Shown: positions 58,343 to 64,000 of the stretch, piece by piece | Numbering within the stretch: position 1 is the stretch's first letter | Layout: every line of letters starts with the position of its first letter | Source of the DNA: an uncultured Eggerthella sp. | GTDB lineage: Bacteria; Actinomycetota; Coriobacteriia; Coriobacteriales; Eggerthellaceae | DNA length: 64,000 nt | Reading direction: 5' to 3' | Assembly: GCA_900542525.1 (NCBI GenBank) | Contig: UQNZ01000008.1 | Location: 6,579-70,578 of the forward strand | Program-made: the position numbers and the translations under genes | Notes under the pieces: generated by a model | Told to the model about the DNA's origin: nothing | The model's database searches: none | Seen by the model: the letters and a program-made list of their open reading frames with translations, nothing else

Positions 58343-59104
58343 ATGGCTGAATACATAGAAGGAAAACGCGCGGTACTCGAAGCGTTCAAGACCAACGTTC
58401 CTGCAATGTGTCTCTATGTTGCTGAAGGCAGCCATGGCGATAAAAACGTGAGTGAACTGGTGAAACGCGCCCACAAGATGGGTCTTTCAGTCAAACAGGT
58501 CAAACGTGATCAACTCGATAAACGTTCTGAGCGCGGTTCGCATCAGGGCGTGATGCTCGAAACGAAGTCGTTCGAATACTGTTCTGCGCAGGCGCTCATC
58601 GATGGTGCGCTCGCGCAGGCGGAGCAAAACAACGGTAATGCGCTCATCGTAGTGCTCGACCATATTACGGATGCGGGCAATCTTGGGGCTATCGCACGTT
58701 CTGCCGAAGTAGTTGGTGCAAGTGGCGTGGTGATCCCTAACAAACGCAGCGCCCATGTGAATGCAGCAACTTACAAGAGCTCGGCGGGTGCGATCGCCCA
58801 TCTTCCGATCGCACAGGTGGCTAACATCGCTCAGTTCATCGACCGGTTGAAGAAGAGTGGATTCTGGGTTGCTGGTGCGAGCGAAAAGGCCACGCAATGC
58901 ATCTGGGATGCGCCGATGGCAGGCAAGCTCGCGCTCGTTATGGGTAATGAAGGAACGGGCCTTGCGCGCCTTACGCAGGAGCAGTGTGATTTTCTCGTGA
59001 GCCTTCCTCAGGCAGGCAACGTTGCTTCGCTCAATGTTGCGCAGGCGGCGACAGCTTGCATGTATGAATGGATGCGTCAGGCGCGCCTCCAAGCTGGAAA
59101 CTGA
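58343..59104 (+). CDS. rlmB: 23S rRNA 2'-O-methyltransferase RlmB (TrmH family)
   Basis: A 253-residue SpoU-type SPOUT methyltransferase. The N-terminal substrate-binding domain starts YIEGKRAVLEAFKTN. The three SpoU motifs are DHITDAGNLGAIARSAEVVG, LVMGNEGTGL and VSLPQAGNVASLNVAQAA, which form the AdoMet knot. ATG 58343 follows AAGGA; the frame extends 63 bases upstream without a signal. The family usually methylates G2251 of 23S rRNA. The YacP-like gene follows 26 bases later. Confidence 0.92.
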   Translation: MAEYIEGKRAVLEAFKTNVPAMCLYVAEGSHGDKNVSELVKRAHKMGLSVKQVKRDQLDKRSERGSHQGVMLETKSFEYCSAQALIDGALAQAEQNNGNALIVVLDHITDAGNLGAIARSAEVVGASGVVIPNKRSAHVNAATYKSSAGAIAHLPIAQVANIAQFIDRLKKSGFWVAGASEKATQCIWDAPMAGKLALVMGNEGTGLARLTQEQCDFLVSLPQAGNVASLNVAQAATACMYEWMRQARLQAGN

Positions 59105-59130
59105 TCAGCCTTTCGGAGCTCTAGGAGGAA

Positions 59131-59685
59131 ATGCGCTCTTCGATGTCTGATAGGCGAACGAAGATACTCATCGTCGATGGCTATAACGTGTTGCGTAGTG
59201 GTTCACGCTACCGTTCGATGCGCCATGCGCCTGACTACACGTTCGAGAAATACAACCAAGTACGTGAAGCGCTCATCAGCGATGTTGCAGCGTTCGCGGG
59301 GAGCGAATACCGTTCGGTCACGGTAGTGTTCGATGGAGGAGACAATCCTGAGTCGGCGGGAAAGACGCAGCGCATCGGCGCGGTGAAGGTGGTCTTCTCG
59401 CCTTATGGATCGAGCGCGGATAAGGTGATCGAGAAGCTCGCTCATGATGCGCGCGAGAAGAACTTCGAGGTGCTTGTGGTCACGAGCGATGCCACGATTC
59501 AGGATACCGTCTTCGGCGGTATGGTCACGCGCATGAGCGCCAATGGATTCAGCAACGAGATCGACGACTTGCACGATGAAGCAAAGACCGATGGACAAGC
59601 GCGCACGAAACGCAAGACGACCGTGGCAGATCGCCTTGATCGGTCGGTCCTGGAAAAGCTCGAAGAGATGCGCGATCGGCTCTAG
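59131..59685 (+). CDS. NYN/YacP-type endoribonuclease
   Basis: A 184-residue NYN (PIN-like) domain protein. ILIVDGYNVLR holds the first catalytic Asp, VVFDGG the second and VVTSDATIQD the third. B. subtilis YacP (Rae1) cleaves mRNA in the ribosomal A site, and there too the gene sits next to an RlmB-type methyltransferase gene. The C-terminal part is basic. AGGAGG lies only two bases before ATG 59131 and fourteen before ATG 59143, so the start is uncertain. Confidence 0.9.
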   Translation: MRSSMSDRRTKILIVDGYNVLRSGSRYRSMRHAPDYTFEKYNQVREALISDVAAFAGSEYRSVTVVFDGGDNPESAGKTQRIGAVKVVFSPYGSSADKVIEKLAHDAREKNFEVLVVTSDATIQDTVFGGMVTRMSANGFSNEIDDLHDEAKTDGQARTKRKTTVADRLDRSVLEKLEEMRDRL

Positions 59686-59768
59686 CTCATTAGCTCTTGC
59701 AAGCGAGTTGTTGTAAAGGGGCGCTTGAGAACTCCCTTGTGTGAATCTTTATCTGAACGGCAGCGCCC

Positions 59769-61514
59769 TCAAAGAGAAGATGCTCTTTCAACCACGGGCG
59801 GAATGAACTCCTCTATGGCGCGTATTAGTCTCGGATGGTGAATGACGAAGTGTACTGCTGGCGCAAGCCCTTTCGACACCATCGCCCACCTGCCTTGGTG
59901 GATGTTGATCTGCAGGTTCCTGAATGTCTGCGAAGAGGTTTTCTCTATCCGATAGCGCGAATATTCGGTCGCGAAACGGTCGGTGCTTTCCATATGCGCA
60001 AGATACTGCTCGTACGTGTATACGACGCTCTGCTCGCAGAAAGCGTTCGAAAGATCGAGGACCAATGGATATGCTTCGAATTCCTCCTCGGAAAGCTTGG
60101 GTATCTTGACCTCAATCTCGCTGGATTCGAGTATATGCAAGATTCGCTGTCGCGCCGTCATTGCAACGCCCTCAATGTGGGAAATCTCCTCTTGGCTGAG
60201 TCCACTTTGTACAAGCATCTCTTTCAAAAGGGATATATCTATCGTATAGAGGGGCAACGATGAGAAAATGCCCTTGCGCTTTCCGACCACCTTGGAATCG
60301 GCCTGCAGAAACGCGCTGAACTCGTTTTTGTTGCCAACGCGGTAGATGTCCATCAAGGGTCGTGCAACACTTAGCAGCTCCTGAGCTCGCTTCGTATAGT
60401 ATCTGAGTTCCTTTTTCGATTTGGTCAGGTAATACTTCCCTTCCGCGTGGTAACCCATGACGGCTTCACCACTTAGGGCGGCGGCTCCGGAAACCTTCAG
60501 AAGATGCAGAAAAACGTTATTCGACGGCTCTTTGAGATAGAACGGAGAAATCTGACCTGTCATGTACATGGGAATCCAGCTCTCAAGTCCAAGCATCATG
60601 TCTTCGAAAGACCTGCTCAGGCTGTGGATCTGGTTGAGGTGAAGCCCTTTCTTCAGCATCATGGCCATGCCGAACATCCACTTTTTTGGGAATTCCGGAT
60701 CTGTCGCCATCTCTGTCATGGGCATGTCGCTATACATGATCACCGGCTCGTCCGATTTGGAGACGACGGTAGCCTTCAGGAAATCGAGCTCGCTTTCCGT
60801 CATCTGATCGAGACCGAAATACGTTTTCGAGGCGGGCATTTGAAACGGTACGGAAGGGATCTTCCAATCATCGAAATGGATTGCTTTGATGTAATCGTTC
60901 AAGTTGAATTCGTCGAGATTGGACAGAAAGCCAGACACGGGGTGGTTTTTGTGATCATGGTTTCCGAACAGCCATTGCACCAACATCTCATACCGTGTGG
61001 AACTGCTTGCAAGCTCCTCTTCTGAGCAACCTAGCAAATGCGCCAACACGGCCCTATCCCGAGCGGTATCCCATTCGCGTGCCACGTACTCCGCAACGGA
61101 TGATGCGAACTTCTCGGGGTCTGAGGGATGGCGTGAGCCGTTGCGAAAGCGGAATACGGTCGAGGCATCGTAGTTTATATGTCGGCAGAGTCTGCTTATG
61201 CTCACGTCCAGCGTTGCAAGGAGGAGGTCGAAGTTCTCAAGGAGCCGTTCGGTGTCGCGGGAGTGAAGGTCGGATGCCTGCATGAATTGCTCGCGCACAG
61301 ACTCTGCGGTAATGCCAACAAGTTGTTTTCGCTCTGCCAGCTCGGCGATTGCGGAACAGAGGTTCTCGAAAGGCTCGGATGCAGTATCGGGGATTCTTGA
61401 TCCCGTACGATATCGACTAAGCGTGGCAGGGGATATCCCTGACAGCTCGCTTACCTCTTTTGCCATGCAATCGAGCTGTTGGATATAAGCATTCAGCTGC
61501 TCGTGAAACTTCAT
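59769..61514 (-). CDS. Large regulator with two HTH domains
   Basis: A 581-residue protein. Residues 5-60 form an XRE-like HTH (AKEVSELSGISPATLSRYRT) and residues 95-150 a second one (DVSISRLCRHINYDASTVFR, then FRNGSRHPSDPEKFASSV). About 400 residues follow with no motif I recognise, predicted mixed alpha/beta, perhaps a ligand-binding or multimerisation domain. The start follows AAGGAAG. It is divergent from the large secreted protein gene and 182 bases away, so it probably controls it. Confidence 0.82.
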   Translation of the reverse strand: MKFHEQLNAYIQQLDCMAKEVSELSGISPATLSRYRTGSRIPDTASEPFENLCSAIAELAERKQLVGITAESVREQFMQASDLHSRDTERLLENFDLLLATLDVSISRLCRHINYDASTVFRFRNGSRHPSDPEKFASSVAEYVAREWDTARDRAVLAHLLGCSEEELASSSTRYEMLVQWLFGNHDHKNHPVSGFLSNLDEFNLNDYIKAIHFDDWKIPSVPFQMPASKTYFGLDQMTESELDFLKATVVSKSDEPVIMYSDMPMTEMATDPEFPKKWMFGMAMMLKKGLHLNQIHSLSRSFEDMMLGLESWIPMYMTGQISPFYLKEPSNNVFLHLLKVSGAAALSGEAVMGYHAEGKYYLTKSKKELRYYTKRAQELLSVARPLMDIYRVGNKNEFSAFLQADSKVVGKRKGIFSSLPLYTIDISLLKEMLVQSGLSQEEISHIEGVAMTARQRILHILESSEIEVKIPKLSEEEFEAYPLVLDLSNAFCEQSVVYTYEQYLAHMESTDRFATEYSRYRIEKTSSQTFRNLQINIHQGRWAMVSKGLAPAVHFVIHHPRLIRAIEEFIPPVVERASSL

Positions 61515-61530
61515 TTCGCACTTCCTTGTT

Positions 61531-61566
61531 TATCATGAACCATTTGTGAGCCTCATGACCATGATA
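61531..61566. promoter_or_regulatory. Candidate operator between the double-HTH gene and the surface protein gene
   Basis: The inverted repeat TATCATG (61531-61537) and CATGATA (61560-61566) is centred in the divergent gap. Additional CATGA half-sites occur within it. Spacing of about three helical turns fits a two-HTH protein, but binding is hypothetical. Confidence 0.35.
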
Positions 61567-61696
61567 TTCGTGAAACGTGCCTTCAAGCTTGCGATTTCCG
61601 TTTTGGCAATTGCCGTACTTGGCAACTCTATTGTTTCTTCTTCTCCGGTTTCAGAGAATGAACGAGTTCCTTATGAAGAGAAAGGCATAGGAAGTC

Positions 61697-64000
61697 ATGC
61701 CCAGAAAATACAAGACTGCATCATCGCCCTTTGCAAAAGTCTGCGCCATTGCTCTTTCCCTCGCTTTGGTTGTGACCATGTGCCCGATCGTCGGTTTCGC
61801 GGAAGATTCAGGCCAGACGAATGCAGCTGCGGTCGGAGATGCCCAGGTGGGGCAACCCTCTGCGATCGATTCGCAGGTCGATGCACCAGACGACGCCGTT
61901 TCGATTCCAAGCAACATCTCCTTGGGCGGTGAACCCACGGATGCCGCAAATGCCGTTGTGGCTGATGAACCGTCTCCCGATAACGGAGAAGATGCGGATG
62001 CGAATATGGCGGCGACGCCTGACGCCGATAACGCCGATGCCGAGCAGATAGACGGGATCGAAGACGCGCAATCTGGCGAGGCGCAGTCCGTAGAACCAGG
62101 CCCCAATCCGTTCAAGAGCGGTGTGAGCGCCCAGAACCTTGCCACGCTGGACAACTACGAATGCGATAACTACCCCGAGTTGGACAAGTCGCTCCTGTGG
62201 AAGACGTCCGCCTCTTGCTCCGGTAAGAAGATGTGGATAGGGACGCTCGTGCAGGACAACGGCTATTGGAACGAGCCGGGATGGAGCTTCGAATGCGGAT
62301 GGGAGGCACCGAACCCGCTGCATGACGCCGAGATGTACGCCTATCTGGACAAGGGCTTCACGAACACGGTCGACGGGCAAGCCCGCGACGTGGTCAAACT
62401 TTACGGAGACGGCGGCCTTACGTCAGTGGATATAGCGGCCGTGCTGGACGGAAGCTACGACGTCTACATCCCTGTGGGAGCATTCAATTACCAACATTTT
62501 CAAAGCATCACGTTCCCCAGCTTCGTCAAGGAGATCAGGGAGTACGCCTTCAGCTCAGGCTCGGCAGGTGACCTTACCTCTGTTGCATTTGAGACATCCC
62601 CAGACGGCAACGGCATAGAGCGCCTCTGCGACAGTGCGTTTTCCGATTGCGACGGGCTTGCCTCGCAAGACCTGATCGTGCTGCCGACATCGCTTCAGTA
62701 CCTCGGCGACGCATTCGACTCATGCGGTGCGGTAACGCTTCGCATCGACAACCCGGACGTACGCCTGGCCCATGACGATGTTTGCTACGAAGGCAACGTG
62801 TATGCGCCCTGCGATGCCGGGTCCACCGTCTATGCCTACAAGAAGCGCACAGACGGAACGGAGTCAGACCCCTGGAAGCTCTCACAGCTAGAGAAAGGAA
62901 AAGGAATCAATTGGGTTTGGCTCGACGACATCAATACCGTGAAGGTCACGGGTAAACTCGACCTTCCCGAGGGTGTCGCGACAACCGACGTGAAGGTTAT
63001 CGTGCAGCAGGGTGATTCCACCTATCAAGCAAACGTTGCGGATGACGGCGCCTTCACGGCAGAAGGCTTAAAACCTGCTGTAGAAACGCTCATCACCATA
63101 ACGATGCCAGGGTATTACGACAAGGAGCTGCTGCGTCCCGCTGGACAGATGACGGGCGATTGGGACGCGGGCACGATAACCGGTTTTTCGAAACTGGCGG
63201 TTCAGCGGGTCTATCCCATAAGCCTGCGATGCAAAACGGGAAGCAGCGATACCGGCGGCAATCCCGAATATGCTCCCGTATCCAATTGGAACAGCCTTTC
63301 GTTTACGTTGAAGCGCAACGGCGCAGAGCTCAAGCCAGGGAAAAACCTGACGGGTGAGAGTGCCACCGACGATTACTTGGTGCAGCGCGGTCAGCTCATC
63401 TTGTCCGAATCGCTCGCCAACGACCCTGCCGCCCTCGCCGAGCTTTCCCTTGAAGTGACCCCTGCAAAGTCGCTCGCTCTTTCCCCTGCAACTGCAACTT
63501 TCAACGAAGAAGCGGGAGAGTTCGCCGCCGTCCTTCCGCGCTGGGGCAGTGCGACCATCTCGCTCAACCCCGCCTTCGAAGGGACGAGCCGCGTGCTGGT
63601 GTTCGACGGCACTGCAAGCAATGCCCGGTGCATCCAGGATGGTTATGCGCAAGTGTATTGGCCTGACGGCCAAGAGAATCCCGCCTGGCATTTCGATACC
63701 GGCAAACTGAAGGCAGGCGATTACACGATAGTGGCATTCAAGCCCTCACTGAATGTAAGCGCCTCTCACCTAGGCGTGATCAAGCGACTCGCGCTTCCCT
63801 ATGCCAGTGGGGATATTCGCATCGAAGACGAAGCTACCAGCGAACTTGCGCTTAGCGTCCCCGATTTCAAGGCGGAGGATGCCCTGACATCGATCGGCGT
63901 GAAGTCCGTCACTGCGAAGATGTCTCAAAGCTCCATCGTCGTCGGCTGCGAAGCAATCTTTCAGATCAGCTACGAATTCGACCGATCCATGGATGCGACC
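61697..64000 (+). CDS. Large secreted LRR_5-type surface protein (partial)
   Basis: Open from ATG 61697, behind AGGA, to the window edge (768 codons), so the C-terminus and any cell-wall anchor are not seen. A signal peptide (KVCAIALSLALVVTMCPIVGFAE) leads into an acidic Asp/Ala/Pro-rich linker (residues 40-140). Residues about 265-345 contain BspA-like LRR_5 repeats (ITFPSFVKEIREYAFS; LIVLPTSLQYLGDAF). A carboxypeptidase-regulatory-like beta domain follows at about 415-475 (VTGKLDLPEG to GYYDKELL), then more beta-sandwich material. Such proteins are secreted adhesins or binding proteins. Likely regulated by the adjacent double-HTH protein. Confidence 0.88.
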   Translation, partial: MPRKYKTASSPFAKVCAIALSLALVVTMCPIVGFAEDSGQTNAAAVGDAQVGQPSAIDSQVDAPDDAVSIPSNISLGGEPTDAANAVVADEPSPDNGEDADANMAATPDADNADAEQIDGIEDAQSGEAQSVEPGPNPFKSGVSAQNLATLDNYECDNYPELDKSLLWKTSASCSGKKMWIGTLVQDNGYWNEPGWSFECGWEAPNPLHDAEMYAYLDKGFTNTVDGQARDVVKLYGDGGLTSVDIAAVLDGSYDVYIPVGAFNYQHFQSITFPSFVKEIREYAFSSGSAGDLTSVAFETSPDGNGIERLCDSAFSDCDGLASQDLIVLPTSLQYLGDAFDSCGAVTLRIDNPDVRLAHDDVCYEGNVYAPCDAGSTVYAYKKRTDGTESDPWKLSQLEKGKGINWVWLDDINTVKVTGKLDLPEGVATTDVKVIVQQGDSTYQANVADDGAFTAEGLKPAVETLITITMPGYYDKELLRPAGQMTGDWDAGTITGFSKLAVQRVYPISLRCKTGSSDTGGNPEYAPVSNWNSLSFTLKRNGAELKPGKNLTGESATDDYLVQRGQLILSESLANDPAALAELSLEVTPAKSLALSPATATFNEEAGEFAAVLPRWGSATISLNPAFEGTSRVLVFDGTASNARCIQDGYAQVYWPDGQENPAWHFDTGKLKAGDYTIVAFKPSLNVSASHLGVIKRLALPYASGDIRIEDEATSELALSVPDFKAEDALTSIGVKSVTAKMSQSSIVVGCEAIFQISYEFDRSMDAT

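Overview
This 64 kb window is a chromosomal segment of an actinobacterium, most likely a relatively low-GC member of the Coriobacteriia (Eggerthellaceae-like). That placement is an inference. It rests on an FhaA-type FHA protein, a DUF4012 envelope protein, GatCAB with tRNA-Gln, HisZ-dependent short-form HisG, a phenylalanyl T-box, a pilus-like cluster of reduced type, and LRR_5-type secreted proteins. No rRNA or other phylogenetic marker was available to confirm it.

Layout. 1-2 kb: the 5' part of fhaA (minus strand, cut by the left edge), tRNA-Leu(CAG), and a hairpin-rich repeat zone. 2-13.5 kb: serine uptake and synthesis (sstT, serA), rnhA-engB, an MscS channel, a DUF4012 protein, a universal stress protein and gatCAB. 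13.5-20.5 kb: a tightly packed histidine operon on the minus strand (hisZG fusion-D-C-B-H-A-F). 20.7-29.2 kb: a more accessory stretch of small or variable genes (second Usp, nitroreductase, CoA-transferase, CDGSH protein, YbaN, YbaK, nucleotidyltransferase, a Qnr-like pentapeptide protein, a decayed gene, a DUF6440-like protein, a membrane-bound HTH protein). 29.2-36.1 kb: hisI, a T-box leader with pheST, a paired CrcB/FluC fluoride exporter and an FKBP isomerase. 36.2-44.0 kb: arginine biosynthesis (argCJBD, then argG and argH). 44.2-50.7 kb: a class A penicillin-binding protein, a lipoprotein, a U32 peptidase-family protein, tRNA-Gln(TTG) and aroE. 50.7-58.1 kb: a transglutaminase-like lipoprotein, a compact type IV pilus-like operon with only a PilT-type ATPase, and a convergent HPt plus receiver/HD-GYP pair. 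58.3-64 kb: rlmB, a YacP-type nuclease, a large double-HTH regulator, and a divergent large secreted LRR protein that runs off the right edge.

How the genes work together. Amino-acid metabolism dominates: serine, histidine (all steps visible except HisE and a HisN-type phosphatase) and arginine (acetyl cycle through ArgJ, then ArgG/H; no argF here). Phenylalanyl-tRNA synthetase is preceded by a complete T-box with antiterminator and terminator. GatCAB suggests indirect amidation of Gln- or Asn-tRNA. The most unusual areas are the reduced pilus cluster next to c-di-GMP-type signalling genes, the right-edge regulator/surface-protein pair, the HisZ-HisG fusion, the ArgD tail, and several intergenic branched inverted-repeat elements. 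The clearest of these lies after tRNA-Leu, where a 117-bp structured unit is duplicated and the tRNA 3' end is partly copied.
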